Assembly: GCA_025449115.1 (NCBI GenBank)
Contig: JAHLKC010000056.1
Location: 62,001 to 126,000, forward strand
DNA: 64,000 bases
DNA from: Chytridium lagenaria
Taxonomy: Eukaryota; Chytridiomycota; Chytridiomycetes; Chytridiales; Chytridiaceae
Reading direction: 5' to 3'
In this document: positions 21,999-33,829 of the stretch, piece after piece
Layout of the letters: the number at the start of each line of letters is the position of its first letter
How positions within the stretch are numbered: the first letter of the stretch is position 1
Program-made: the position numbers and the translations under genes
Notes under the pieces: model-generated
The model's input: only the letters and a program-made list of their open reading frames with translations
Database searches by the model: none
What the model was told of the DNA's origin: nothing

Positions 21999-22706
21999 TG
22001 AATTGTATTGGTAATTATTTTTATGGTGGTTGGCGGTTCTTTTTTTTTTCTCTCCCCATTTTTTTTTTTTTTCTGGAATCATTGACACCTCTCACAACTT
22101 GAACTTTTATTATTCTCCTTTAAAATGTCTACGTTCATCGTTTCTATTATTTCTCTCTTTTTATAACTCTCTTTTTATTCCTCTCTTTTATTTCGACGTT
22201 TTGTGTTTTTTTTTTCGGTTCCTTGTTTTTTTTTTATTCTTTTGCATGTGCGTTGTTTGTTTTAATTAGAATCCCGTTATTCTCTGAACTACTTTATTTA
22301 CACTACTGTAGAGTGTCACCTGCTTTTTTGAGGGTTCAAAGCTTCTCTGATTCAATGCCTTTTTTGTCGCTTCAATAGAGGTGGTCTATGTGCATCATTC
22401 ATCATTCGTGTTTCTTTCTCTTTAAACACGCACGTTGAACGTTGTCATTAAAATGGTCGCGTATCATGTCCTGAACACTCTCATGTATTTTCATGAAAAA
22501 AGTAAAGCAGAAAAAGAATGCAAAAGAGTAGTAGAAATGCAAGACCAACAACAACCCCCAAAAACAATGCAAAAAAAGTTACATACAGATAAACATACAG
22601 CAACGTCGAGACGCACACCAAAAAAACAAACTCTCCATCACATCCCATCACATCCAAAAACAGCAATAAATAAACACGCCACTATAAAAGAAACCCCTCT
22701 TCATCA
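21999..22706. other. 3' intergenic region between convergent genes
   Basis: Strongly T-rich on the plus strand (runs near 22040, 22060, 22205, 22230) and A-rich from 22490. This is typical of untranslated 3' ends of the coiled-coil gene (+) and CE4-C (-). No gene was seen. Confidence 0.5.
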
Positions 22707-25700
22707 TCAAATCTCAATCCTCAACCTCGGTTTCAACCTTGGTGAAGGTCCCCCACTCTTCCTTCCATCACATCCGTCACCCACAACAGTCGGGTCCAAA
22801 GATTGACTCCTCTTCCCACCAGACCCTGCAGGACTGCTCCTCCCCGACACATCTTGTGCCGCTATCCCATCCACGAGACCGTGATGATCCCTCTTCTCCG
22901 TAGGACTACCCCTCCCCATCCCATCTCGTGCCTCCCTCGTCAACCCCTCCCTCATCGACAATGCCGTTAAATCATGACTCTGCATCCCAGAACCACTCCT
23001 CCCAACCCCCTCCCGTTCTTCCCTCGTCGACAATGAATCATTTCTCTTGATCCCTGCAGAACTACTCCTCCCCATCCCATCTCGTCCCTCCCTCCCCACC
23101 GTTGAATCATTACCCCTCATCCCAGGACTACTCCTCTTCGATACATCTTGTGCCTCTCTCCCGTCCACGAGACCGTGATGATCCCTCTTCTCCGTAGGAC
23201 TACCCTCCCCATCCCATCTCGTGCCTCCCTCGTCAACCCCTCCCTCATCGACAATGCCGTTAAATCATGACTCTGCATCCCAGAACCACTCCTCCCAACC
23301 CCCTCCCGTTCTTCCCTCGTCGACAATGAATCATTTCTCTTGATCCCTGCAAAACTACTCCTCCCCATCCCATCTCGTCCCTCCCTTGTCGACCCCACCA
23401 TTAAATCATTAACCCTCATCCCAGGACTGCTTCCTCTTTGATACATCTTGTGCCTCTCTCCCGTCCACGAGACCGTGATGATCCCTCTTCTCCGTAGGAC
23501 TACCCCTCCCATCCCATCTCGTGCCTCCCTCGTCAACCCCTCCCTCATCGACAATGCCGGTAAATCATGACTCTGGCATCCCAGAGCCACTCCTCCCAAC
23601 CCCCTCCCGTTCTTCCCTCGTCGACAATGAATCATTTCTCTTGATCCCTGCAAGACTACTCCTCCCCATCCCATCTCGTCCCTCCCTCATCGACCCCACC
23701 ATTAAATCATTACCCCTCATCCCAGGACTGCTCCTCTCCCATACATCTTGTGCCTCTCTCCCGTCCGCTAGACCGTTATACTCCTTACTCCCTGCAGGAC
23801 TACTCCTCCCCACTCCATCTCGTCCCTCCCTCATCGCCGGTAAATCATGACTCTTCATCCCAGAACTACTCCTCCCCACTCCATCTCGTCCCTCCCTCGT
23901 CGACGGTAAATCATGACTCTTGATCCCTGCAGAACTACTCCTCCCCATCCCATCTCCTCCTTCCCTCATCGACCCCACCACTAAATCATTACCTCTCTTC
24001 ATCCCAGAACTACTCCTCCCCATCCCCCCGACATTCCCCAAACTCATTTTCCGTATCTCCAAACTACTCTTCACCGTCCCCAACCTCTGATGAAACCCCG
24101 GCGGAAGCATCTCATCCCGCACAAACGGCATCCCAGGCCTACCCACTCCCGTTCCACCCTCATTCACACCTCCCAACGTCACATCCCTAACCCCTTCCCG
24201 ATCCATCCCATCTCCACGCCCTTTCCCCTTCCCATCCCCCCTCCTCCTCCTCCACAACACAAACACCATCATCCCCATAGCCACAACCGCCAAAACCCCC
24301 ACCCCCATCACCCCCCCCAACACAGCCCAAGCCTTCCCCCCTCTAAACCCAAACGCCGAAAACCCCACCCCACCAACCTCACCCCCACTCCCACCCGTCA
24401 CACCCCAATCCCCCTTTGGCCTCGGCGTAGCAGCAGCAGGACTCCAAGTCCCACCCGTCACCACCCCATCCCCACTCCCAAAAGGCAACCTAATCCCATC
24501 CAAAAACCTCGCAAAAGGTTCATCCTCCTCCAAATACTCCCTCCCATCGCCCCATCACACTCGGATGAAAGCACTGGCCTAAACCCCGCATTCAGCACTA
24601 AAGGCGTCACACGTCTCGCCACCTCCAAATGCTCAACCGAAAGCTCATGCTGTAATGATATAAAGGAAGAATACGGAGGTCCCCCTGGCATCCAATGAAG
24701 ACCAAACATGGATCCATTGTTGATTGTTCCACGGAACCGTTCAACCGCATCACGGATATGCCAGGGACCGTGCTCCTCGAACAGTGGAGTTGGCGTCACC
24801 CGGTAGAATCGAAGAGTCGTCAGCTAAAATATTCCAATGCACCGCACGGAGACCAAGGGTGTAGATGATGGCGCGGAGGCGGTCATCAATATCCCCGTCT
24901 AAATCGGCACGTAAGCAACCATCCTTTCCACTGAAAAAAATGAAACAGAGATTGAGAAAAGAGGTTGGGAGGGGGGGCACTCACATGGAAACCTAAAGTA
25001 TCTGGGATACCGCCCGATAACGCTTTTAACGGCAAGCATATTCCACACCAATCTCAGACATGACCCTATCATTTGACAACATGGTCATTCGCGGATGCGT
25101 CCTACCGATTCCCAAAAACAAACTCGATTAGAATAAAATCTCTTATAAATGTAGAATAACGGTATGTACCCAAAAAAACACAAAAAAACAAACAAAAAAC
25201 AAAAAAAAACAAAAAACAAAAAAACAAAAAACAAAAAAACTCACCAGGTGTGAAGGCTAATTATCACGTAAATTACAAAAGAGTCGTTAGCGCTGGTGTT
25301 CTTTTTCTACGAGCAATGTTACTCACGCAATCTGATGTCCTCATCATACACATCCTGCAACGACTTTGAAAACCCCGGATACCTAATCGCATTCGCCCCC
25401 AATAACAAAGAAAGTCGCCTTGATCGAGTTATTCCTCAAAAACCCCAAAAACTGTTCCGTCATTCGAAACGGTCCATCATCAAACCTACACAAAAAACCT
25501 TTAAAAAAACGTATGAGAAATGGGGTCCTTACGAAAACGCCCACGTCCGCGGTTCATTACACATGTACATCTCTGACGTAGGGTTCCCATGACCCCATGA
25601 AATACCGGATGCTGTGGGTCTACCGCTTCCGTAGGGTGTTCCGCGGGGGTTGGAGGGATGTCGGGGATGGGGAATTCGGCTTTTTGTTGGGAGAGAAGAA

Positions 25701-25857
25701 AGTGGTCCAGTCGGTGGAGATGGGGGGGTCTGGGACTCTGGAGGTGGTGTCTTTGAAAACAGGGTCGATGGTGTCGATGGGATCGCAGGCCGGGAAGCGG
25801 GTGTCGATGCAGCTGAGGGGGGTGAGAAAATCTTGGAAAGATGGTGGTGGACTTACG
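22707..25857 (-). CDS. CE4-C: membrane-anchored chitin deacetylase with a long repetitive C-terminal tail
   Basis: Minus-strand exons: 5' piece ending 25857; 25812-25533 (Cys pair C-I-D-T-R-F-P-A-C; T-W-A-F-S at the end); 25485-25327 (F-D-D-G-P, I-K-A-T-F-F-V-I-G, G-H-Q-I-A); a 12-base exon 25256-25245 (completing A-L-H-T-W); 25101-24985 (T-H-P-R-M-T-M-L; G-R-Y-P-R-Y-F-R-F-P); 24930-22707. The last exon has D-G-D-I-D-D-R, A-V-H-W-N-I and F-I-S-L-Q-H-E-L, closing the CE4 domain. A transmembrane segment follows (A-W-A-V-L-G-G-V-M-G-V-G-V-L-A-V-V-A-M) near 24300, then R-R-R-R and a tail of several hundred residues made of repeats around G-R-S-S-S-G-M-K-S-H-D-L. One-base breaks occur near 25415, 25340 and 25050, at 24930 and within the tail. 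The signal-peptide exon was not placed. Confidence 0.7.
22800..24010. repeat. Tandem coding repeats in the CE4-C tail (~300 bp, with ~60-75 bp subrepeats)
   Basis: The marker CCACTCCTCCCAACCCC recurs near 22993, 23286 and 23588 (spacing 292-301 bases). Within each unit, shorter subrepeats code R-E-G-R-D-G-M-G-R-S-S on the minus strand. Copies differ by single-base indels, which scatter the protein over three frames. Confidence 0.8.
25145..25243. repeat. A-rich (A)nC simple repeat in a CE4-C intron
   Basis: Runs of A broken by single C from about 25165 to 25240, lying just beside the splice donor that follows the 12-base exon. On the minus strand this is T-rich. Confidence 0.75.
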
Positions 25858-25914
25858 ACATCTTTGACGTTGATCCCTGAAGGCGCGAGAATCGAGAGGT
25901 GTGTCAATAGAGTG

Positions 25915-26090
25915 TTTGGTGTGGTGTCGTATTCACTGAGGGTGGAGTTGAAAGAGCGTATCTCAACAGAGTCTTTTGTGTGGTTTCGTCTCTCTGCTGA
26001 GAGAGGAGTTGAGGGAGCGTATCTTAAGAGTCTTTGTTGTGGTTTCGTCTCTCGGCTGGGGGGAGGAGTTGAAAGAACAGGTTTCTTAAA
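25915..26090. repeat. ~61-bp tandem repeat, 2.5-3 copies, 5' of CE4-C
   Basis: The block GGAGTTGA..GAGCGTATCT..AGAGTCTTTG/TTGTGGTTTCGTCTC is repeated around 25940, 26003 and 26062. It lies where the promoter or first exon of the minus-strand CE4-C gene should be and may be regulatory or part of a leader exon. Confidence 0.7.
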
Positions 26091-26368
26091 TGTGATGGTA
26101 TGTTTTAATCCAACATGCAAACGAAAACAACAAGTCGAAGGCGGCTTTTCGTCGTTCCCATTCGACCCCCCCCCATACACACACTTGATGAGAACGACCA
26201 GGGATCCACTTCCGACTCACAAGGGGCAGGCTGAAGTTGAAGCGGTGAAATCCGCCTACACCAACCCTGGCTGTTTCCACAGAGTTTGTCACCGTCCAGT
26301 CTTGCAGACAAGTTTGAAGGATGATTTCTTTGTGAGAAAATAGAGGATGTGGACAGGCACCACCTTTG

Positions 26369-28728
26369 ATGAAAACAATGGTCCGCAATGGCATCATCAG
26401 CAGTAATCAGCAGCAACTCAACCACACCCCATATCCATCTCAAGCCTACACCCACCACGAGTACCATGACCCATCATTATACCAACAGCAGCAATGGGCC
26501 TACAATCATCAGCAGGTCTTGGAGGAGGAGTCAGCCGATTACATGGACCTTGACGATGAGTTGTTCCAAGAGGAGCTTAGGAGAGAGTTGCAAGAGTTAC
26601 GACAGGAATCAGGGAATACTTTGAATGTGGAATGGGAGGAAAAACGGAAAGAGGGTGGGGCTTATGATCCTGCTGTGACGGCTATGGAGATTATTGTAAT
26701 GGCTTTTCCTTGCTGTTTTTCTTTGATTGTTGCGTTGTTTTTGACGGTTAATGGTTTTTGGTGGTTTTTCTATGCTGTTTTCTTTGATTGTTGCGTTGAT
26801 TGACGTTTAATGATTTTTGGTGGTGTTTTGATGTGGTAGAATCATGCCGAACAACAGGATACAGTATTTGATGCCGTCATCGTCGTCGATACCAATTATC
26901 TCATCTCGCATCTCAGATTTATCTCGCAACTATCGCAAGTCCTTGATGCATCGATGCCATTAATGGTATATGCTCTTTTCATCTCCTTTGCTTCATTCTA
27001 ATGACGTTGGAAAGCTGATGTACATGTTCTTGGTGGTGTATAGATACCGACCATTGTCATTCGGGGAACTGGATGGGTTAAAGGTATGATAATGTGTACG
27101 TTTTCTTTTTCCCTTCTGTGGCGGCGGGATTATTTTCTCTTTCTCTTCTGTTCCGTGGAATTATTTTCTCTTTCTCTTCTGTGCGGGCGGTTTGGACTTA
27201 ACTCTTTGGTTTTGCTGTTGTCTGAAGTCAAGACGAAAGCCTGCTGACAATGCGCCAGCCGAAACACTGGGAGAACAGGCTCGAAAAGCCATAGATTTCT
27301 TGTACCGTAGCTTGTTGAGCAAGAAGCCCTCCATAAGAGGACAGAGGTTGGAGGATCGGTTACCAGATTTGGATGTATTAAAGGTAGAGTTCTTTTCCTT
27401 TGTTTCTTTTAGGGTGGTTTCGTATTAAAACTTTTTACAGATGAGTAACGATGACCGTATATTAGAGTGCTGCAGGTTTTCCAAAAAGTTTCAGGCGATC
27501 CGCGTGTATCTTCTCTCAAACGGTCGCGATGTTATAAATGTATTAAAGACTAAACTTAAATAGACAAAAACCTTTGCGTCAACGCCATGTTCCACGGCAT
27601 CGACCACTATCTCCAATTATAAGGATTCTCCCGGAAAGCCTTGTTGACCGGATTCACATAGACTTGGAAGAAACAAGGTTGTCGAGCAATGTTTCTTCAA
27701 CAAACCATTCGAGAGCTACGTCGGGGTTCGAACTTGGGGCTGACATCAACGATGTATTGTACGCGGCGCTTACGGGACCTGTGACGTTTCAAGAGGTTAG
27801 ATATTTCTGTGTATTTTCTTTATGGTGCTTCTGGATTACTAGTGGACACTTGCGTTGTTTCATTCGAACTTCATCGGCGTCTTGCTTATTTTATTTGGAT
27901 AGAGCTCCACCGCTGTTATGGATATGGATGGTGATTTCAATAATCCGCCTTTATCAGTCGCTGATTACGATTCGACTGGTGCGTTTGGGTGGGAGACTCA
28001 GTTTCGGAATACGGCGACTCACCGTCCCATACCTGACCGGAAAGGAGATAAACCGTTTGCGTGGGAAATAAATGACAGAGGTTCGCAATCGCGAGGTAGC
28101 AACCATTCGCGAAAGAATTCATCGTCTTATGCCAACTCCATCGACCCTCCACGAAAGACAACGTTGTCTCAAACCAACTCAAGTGAGAACGCGTCTCGAA
28201 CGGGTTCAATACCTTACATCAACACACACAACACTTCACAACGACGAGACTCATTGTCAGATACACCTTTGTTTCAATCCGGTCCATCCCCCATGGCCAC
28301 CACCCCAACCACTCCCCACAGCCCCTATAAATCTTAAAACCCTCGACCCAAACCAACGCATCGTCATTGAACTCCTCGACATTTTCATTCTTTCTCTCCA
28401 ACCTACCCTCACTGTTCTTCTCGCCCGCGCAAACCTCCCCGCAACCCTCCTCACCGCTCCTGCGAATAAATCCAGGAAGAACAGTTTCTTGATATCATTC
28501 AGACGCATTTCCCTGTCGCTGCGGATTTACCGGCTATGAAGGGGTTCATGAAGGATATGGTGAGGTTTAGGGATCGAGGGGGGAAGGGGAGTGTGATGAG
28601 GGGGGATTTGGGGAGGTTTTTTGGAAGGTATGGAGAAGGTTTGGGGGGTTTGTTCGGGGGCGGGGTTTAAAGGAGATGGGGAGAGGGCGTTGAGGATGTT
28701 GGGGGAGTGGAGGAAGAGGTTGGCGTGA
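26369..28728 (+). CDS. PIN-domain endoribonuclease, Swt1-like
   Basis: Swt1 is a nuclear endoribonuclease that removes defective mRNPs (family knowledge). Exons read: 26369-26695 (Gln-rich, then acidic helix), 26840-26965, 27044-27083, 27228-27383, 27441 onward, with further exons to 28728. PIN landmarks in order: V-V-D-T-N-Y-L-I-S-H-L (first acidic residue), I-P-T-I-V then R-E-L-D-G-L-K (needs one G fewer near 27066), L-G-E-Q-A-R-K-A-I-D-F-L, V-rich linker, N-D-D-R-I-L-E-C-C and V-Y-L-L-S-N-G-R-D, then K-N-L-C-V-N-A-M-F-H-G-I. The C-terminal half is Ser/Asn-rich and disordered, then helical (R-I-V-I-E-L-L-D-I-F), ending R-A-L-R-M-L-G-E-W-R-K-R-L-A. At least two frame breaks (about 27610 and 28320) remain unresolved. 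Another nuclear PIN protein is the alternative. Confidence 0.65.
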
Positions 28729-29209
28729 TTTTGAGATGTTTTTCTTTTGTTTGTTTAGGCTGTTTTGTTGGCCATTTTTTTTTTTATCATCGTCGTTAAA
28801 GTTTGTGAAAAATATATCAAAGGGTGAGTGAAGTGTTATTTCATTTCCCGTAAAATATCTTGGTATTTGAGAGAATGAAAACATGTGGAGACACAGTGGG
28901 AACGTGGAGATGGGAGCCAGATGAAATTGTTGAAGTTCACAGTATGGTTGGGTGGTGACGACATTTAGGGAAGGTGAAGAGTTATGGTTTACATGCATAA
29001 TGCCGGTCAAGTCAAAAAGCATCCAGGTGTATGGGTTGAATATGGAACAGTTAAGGTGGGCTCTAAAAGTAAAGACAGTGAACGGTCACTCCGTTCGTGC
29101 GGATAAGGGTAATAAAAAGACTAACTCAAAAAGAACCCCATAAAAAAGCCTGATCGTGCTACTCGAAAAACCCCATTACAGAAGAATGCTGCATCATATA
29201 ATTCCTTCT
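28729..29209. other. 3' spacer between convergent genes
   Basis: About 480 bases between the ends of the PIN nuclease (+) and ARL1 (-). It contains a T run near 28780 and no gene. Confidence 0.5.
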
Positions 29210-30044
29210 CTACTTCTTCCCTCCACCTCCCACAGCATTCACCAACCAATCCAACCCCTCCGTCAACCCCTCCCCCGTCAAAGCCGAACACTTGAAAATC
29301 GTCCACTGTCTATTCCTCAAATCCGACAACCCCATCTCCTCTGCAACCTCTGCAGCAGTCATAGCTCCCTTCACATCCTGTTTATTCGCAAACACCAATA
29401 AAGAAGCGTTCTTGAGTTCCTCCTCTTCAAGCATCTGCGAAAGCTCGGTTTTGGTTATCCCGATACGGTCGCGGTCGGCGGAATCAACTACGTAGATGAT
29501 GGCGTCTGTGTTGGCGTAGTAGCAGCGCCAGTATGGACGGATGGAGGTTTGGCCGCCGAGATCCCAGACTTGAAATTTGATGTTTTTGTAGGTGACGGTT
29601 TCTGGTGAGGGTTAGAATTGAAATGTAAATGGTGAGCCGAGATCACTTACCGACGTTGAAACCTATTGTGGGAATCGTGGTCACAACCTGTAGTCAAGGC
29701 CAAACTTTACTTAGCATTGAAATCCGATAAAGTGTAAAAAAGGTCTTTCAACCACGCGCTCTTCGACTTCAAAATCCCATGTCCCCATTCTTTCGATCCA
29801 ATGACACTAAGCTCATACTATTAAATACTTCATGTTTCCAATCCAGTCCAGCCTCTCAAAACTCCTCATCACTCCAAACCCTCCAACATCACTTTCAACA
29901 CATCAAAGGATTAAAACCCACCTCTCCGATCTGCATCCTATACAGAATCGTTGTCTTTCCAGCTCCATCGATCCCGAGCACTAGAATCCGCACCTCCTTT
30001 GACCCCCACAGCCGTGTCAGCATCGTTGAGATGAATGCTCCCAT
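29210..30044 (-). CDS. ARL1: ARL1: ARF-like small GTPase of the trans-Golgi
   Basis: Recruits GRIP-domain golgins and sorts trans-Golgi traffic when GTP-bound (family knowledge). Three exons on the minus strand, all with consensus splice sites and matching phases: 30044-29922, 29687-29651, 29601-29210. They code 183 residues, the usual ARL1 length. Features: Gly2 for N-myristoylation (M-G-A-F-I-S), P-loop G-I-D-G-A-G-K-T-T, switch I I-P-T-I-G-F-N-V, switch II W-D-L-G-G-Q, N-K-Q-D and C-S-A-L. The stretch [14 protein letters not shown] is typical of ARL1 rather than ARF. No frame break is present. It converges with the PIN nuclease and is divergent from the K+ channel. Confidence 0.93.
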
Positions 30045-31572
30045 GATGGGATTGTGAGGTGGATGATGGTCGAAGAGGGTATTTCAAACCGGGTGATGGT
30101 CGGTGTGACCGTTCAAGGTAAATTTCTGTTGGTGTTGCTTGAAAGGGTGTTGCTGGATAGCCTTTGAGGACGGTATGCGGGTAGAGGGATTTTGGAAGGT
30201 GCCGTATCTGTCATGGAGTATTCTGTGAGAATACGGCTGCAAAGTATTCTTTGCTGATCGATGAGTATTTTTTAAATACCAAACTTGAGAATGGCAAATA
30301 CGCTACATACAATATATTGCCAACAAACCATAGAGCAGATGAGCTCAAAAACTCTAAAGCATCAAAAACTCTACATCATTATACGGTCACCAACTTTTGC
30401 ATGTTTGATTTTATAGTTTGCAAACTCCACACTCGATTTCCAACATGCTCTTTGCAGCAGAATAATACTTCATTGTAAACCAGCCAAAATCAAGAGCGCG
30501 TCCTTCCCGTTGACCTTTGTTTCGATTGCCGTGCAAGAATGTTATCAGCCACGTTATACCTTTCAATGCGGCACCAATGCGGTACCATCCATGGTGCAGC
30601 TTCCGTTGCGATAATAATCAAAAATAACGAAGAACATTCATAGTAAAAATAAAGCCCTTTGCAACTGTCTCAGTTGCGCTAATCGGATCTGATGAAGACA
30701 TCAATCCAGTTTCTGGCGGTGGCGTCCATGGCCAGTGTGATGCAGCCGTCCATTTGATTATCACATATACAATTTACAATCTCCAGATAACTAACTCGGT
30801 CGCCATTTCCATCGTGTCTTCCAACTCCCCGAACATGCCTAACGATGTGAATGTGTCCTAAGTTTTCCGCGCAAGACAGTTGAAGATTGCAAAAGTCATA
30901 ATTGATATCATCGATGTGCAGGATGAGCTTGGTCGTTGATCAGACTAATACTTCCTGCTATCGGATCGCGAACAATGAACATCGTGGTGAAATAAGAGCC
31001 ACTAGGACAGATCAAGCGGCGGGTCTAGATGACCAAAGGCAGTATCGTCATGGAGCAAATGGTGCGGAAGATTCATGACTTTTGCAGTTTCAGCAGACGA
31101 AGGGTAGCCGGTCGAGGGGGCTGCGTGGCCCGAAAGGTAGCGAAACACCGGACTTTTGTATGGGAAGGTCATTTTGGAGACCCTCTAGGATGACGAAAAC
31201 TCGAAGATGGTTGACAAGGATGAGGATTCGATGTCGCAACTCCAGCAGGAGTAAGGAAAGGGGAGCGAGAGGACTCAGAAGAGCTGTCATCCTGCCTCAT
31301 CTTCTTTATCCCAATCTTTAGCGCATCGCTTATGGGCATCTAACAGCCTTAGCGTCATGATGGGCCTCAAGCGCCAGTGACGAAGTTATAACGACGTCAG
31401 AAGAACGTCAAACGAAAATTCAGCCTGCATTCAGCCTTCTTTTCAGGGTTAAAAAAACAAAAGTGTTGTGTCTACACCATCCCAGACGATGAACACTCCC
31501 TGTCGTCATCCACTCCAAACACCTCGCTATCCTGAGCATCTCCTCAACAACACCCTCTAGAGCTCTCCAGAA
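30045..31572. other. Divergent intergenic region, no gene seen
   Basis: About 1.5 kb between the 5' ends of ARL1 (-) and the K+ channel (+), so it should hold both promoters. Frames at 30251-30478 and 31082-31321 are short and featureless. Confidence 0.45.
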
Positions 31573-33390
31573 ATGAAATCTACCGATGTACGGCAGGTGC
31601 CGTTCATGTTTGCGAGTCTCTTTCAAGTTTATACGTATAGTGTCATGGCTGTACCTGTCCTCATCATCACTTAGGTCGTTTACCATATTGCGATCATTCT
31701 GCGACAGTACTTGGTTGCAAGATGGGAAACCTGTTGATGGTATCACTCCAACCTCTCTCCGAAGCCTAAGAGCAGCCGAGTTTGCACTCCTCATCTCTGC
31801 ATACATTGCATCCCTCCTCTGTCTAGCCGCAATAGTAATAAGACTTTGTGAGAGATTTCTGAGACTTGCTGGATTGTTCTGCATATTTGCATGTGGTTAT
31901 CAAGGTTCGTTTTGGTTTTTAAGTCGGCTAATGTGAATGTAGCTTTGAGTCTTTGCGGGGCTATTGTGTTGGTAAAGGAATCGTCAAAGGGAACATGGGT
32001 TCCAGAAAACTTTTCCCAAGGACTTTTAGCAGCTTTTCTATCCATGATTGTGAGTGGAGTTGAGACGGCGTTGTTTGTAGCGGATGCTATGGTGAACAGG
32101 TGTTTTAGTTGTACGGTTTCCATGGGACGGAGAAAGTTGATGTGAGACCTTTTTTCATTATAAACCTAACATGAGATTCAGTCTTTCGAGTATATTGATT
32201 GTATGGGTATTGACCATATCTGGTCTTGTCATGGCTAAAGTAGAGGGGTGGACTTTCCAATTGGGCTTCACGTTTGCTATCGAAACTCTGTTGACTATTG
32301 GATATGGACATGCGTCTCCAGTGACGACGTTTGGTAGAATATTCTTATACATTTCGTTTTTATTTGGGATGGGGGTGTTTGGTTTCTTTGTTAATTCTGT
32401 GAGTGAATCTATTGGTGCGAAAGCGAAAGCCGGGGCGTTGAGGATGGTGAATAATCAATTGTAGTATGAAACTGATTATTTGTTGTAGGCGAAGCTTCGA
32501 CAAAGAAGATATGCGAGAATGAGGGCCTCATATGATGTTCTTGTGAGAATATCGAGAAGGCGAAAGAGTGGGGCTTTAATGAATGCGCCGAATAGTGCTT
32601 TAACAGAGCTTCCGGTATCGAGTGAGAGAGGTACACCGATGTCGGATTCAGCAGAGACGGTTATTCACGTTGATGAAGATGTGGATGAGGTTGCGGTGTC
32701 TGCTGAGGAAGTGGATCAAAAGATTGAGGAGATTGAGGAGGAGATTGAGGAAGAGATTAGGGAAGAGATTAGGGAGGTAGCGAATGTCGTTGGGGAGTCT
32801 GTGGAAGAGGAGGTGGATGCGGAAAGGGCTGGGTTTGATCGTGACAGTGATACTTCGACCTCGATTAAGGCAGGAAGTGTGGGGAATCATTCGCGCGGAT
32901 CTTCCACGCGGAAAGTAGATATAAAGTCTCTTGAGAGATTGCAGGAAAGGCACAAGTTTTGGTTAATTGTTTTGCTCGTATTGGGATGGTAAGGCTTCTA
33001 ATCTTAACCTAAAACCCAATCTATAGTACTCATTTTTATGTAAGGTGGCTTGTTTCCGCTTATATCTTTCACCTCACCGAGCCCACCTGGAGCTACTCCG
33101 ATGCCTGTTATTTTGCATTCGTCACCCTTGCAACGATAGGGTTCGGGGACTTTATTCCGTCCAACCCGTGGTCCTGGGAGTTTTGGAACATTTTCGTCAT
33201 GTCTGGAATTGCCATCTTTGCGTTTTTCATTTCAACGGTGGTGGAGACTTATGGACGGCATTTCGTGGCGTCAGCGGCGTTGGTTGAACGAAATATTCGG
33301 TCGAGGGCGGAGAGAGCCGAGTTGGAGAGGGCGAAGAAGAGAACAGGAGGACGGAGAAGGGAAAAGAAGGCTGAGAAAGGAACCGTGTGA
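31573..33390 (+). CDS. TOK-type two-pore outward-rectifier K+ channel
   Basis: Plasma-membrane channel for K+ efflux (family knowledge). Exons: about 31573-31904 (internal break near 31670), 31943-32141, 32182-32398, 32489-32988, 33045-33390. Membrane spans in order: A-S-L-F-Q-V-Y-T-Y-S-V-M-A-V (S1, start chosen for this), A-E-F-A-L-L-I-S-A-Y-I-A-S-L (S2), L-F-C-I-F-A-C (S3), L-L-A-A-F-L-S-M-I-V-S (S4), L-I-V-W-V-L-T-I-S-G-L (S5), pore 1 with filter T-I-G-Y-G-H, S6, a ~150-residue cytosolic loop, S7, pore 2 with filter T-I-G-F-G-D, and S8 ending in a basic coiled tail. The 8-span, two-pore plan is specific to fungal TOK channels. In pore 1 the filter is followed by His where Asp is common. 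The S6-S7 loop contains an acidic helix. Confidence 0.85.
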
Positions 33391-33829
33391 GAGTACTTGG
33401 GAGTCAGCGATATTTTTAGGTCCCTCCTTTTGGTCTTCAGATTAGATGACCCCTTATTGTAAATAACCAAAAGTTCATAATTTGAAAGCGCAATCTGTTT
33501 ATTCTTCTGCATCCCTTATAAGAGGCCATGTACATACCATTTTCAAGCCTTCTTGACGCAATCTCCTTGTCTGTTTCATTGCGGTCATTAATGCCTATAC
33601 TCTAGTTTTCAGTAGTGAATATTCGAACTCAAGGAGAACACAAATGCTCTGCTGAAGAACGCGAAAATAAATAAAAATCATTTAATGAAATAGGGGCTCC
33701 AGAGAAAGCGAGCACAAGAGTACCTCGCGCGGAGCGGAGTGGACGGACTCCGGGTAAGGTTCGATCAGACGCCTTTCTTGACGTCAATGAGGGTAAAGGG
33801 GAGACACTCCCACGCTTGAAAACTCGAGC
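33391..33829. other. Intergenic, no gene seen
   Basis: Spacer after the K+ channel. AT-rich, with a GC-rich patch near 33722-33755. No gene was recognised. Confidence 0.45.

Noticed and set aside
20898..22088. 396-codon minus-strand frame opposite the coiled-coil gene
   Set aside because: Arg/Ser/Pro-rich composition is what the antisense of a Gly/Glu/Ala-rich gene gives. No domain or splice logic was seen.
31420..31884. 154-codon minus-strand frame at the 5' end of the K+ channel
   Set aside because: It is antisense to the S1-S3 coding region of the channel, which explains the hydrophilic pattern. No independent support.
33720..33780. tRNA-like word GGTTCGATC in a GC-rich patch
   Set aside because: No matching acceptor, D or anticodon stems could be folded around it by eye.
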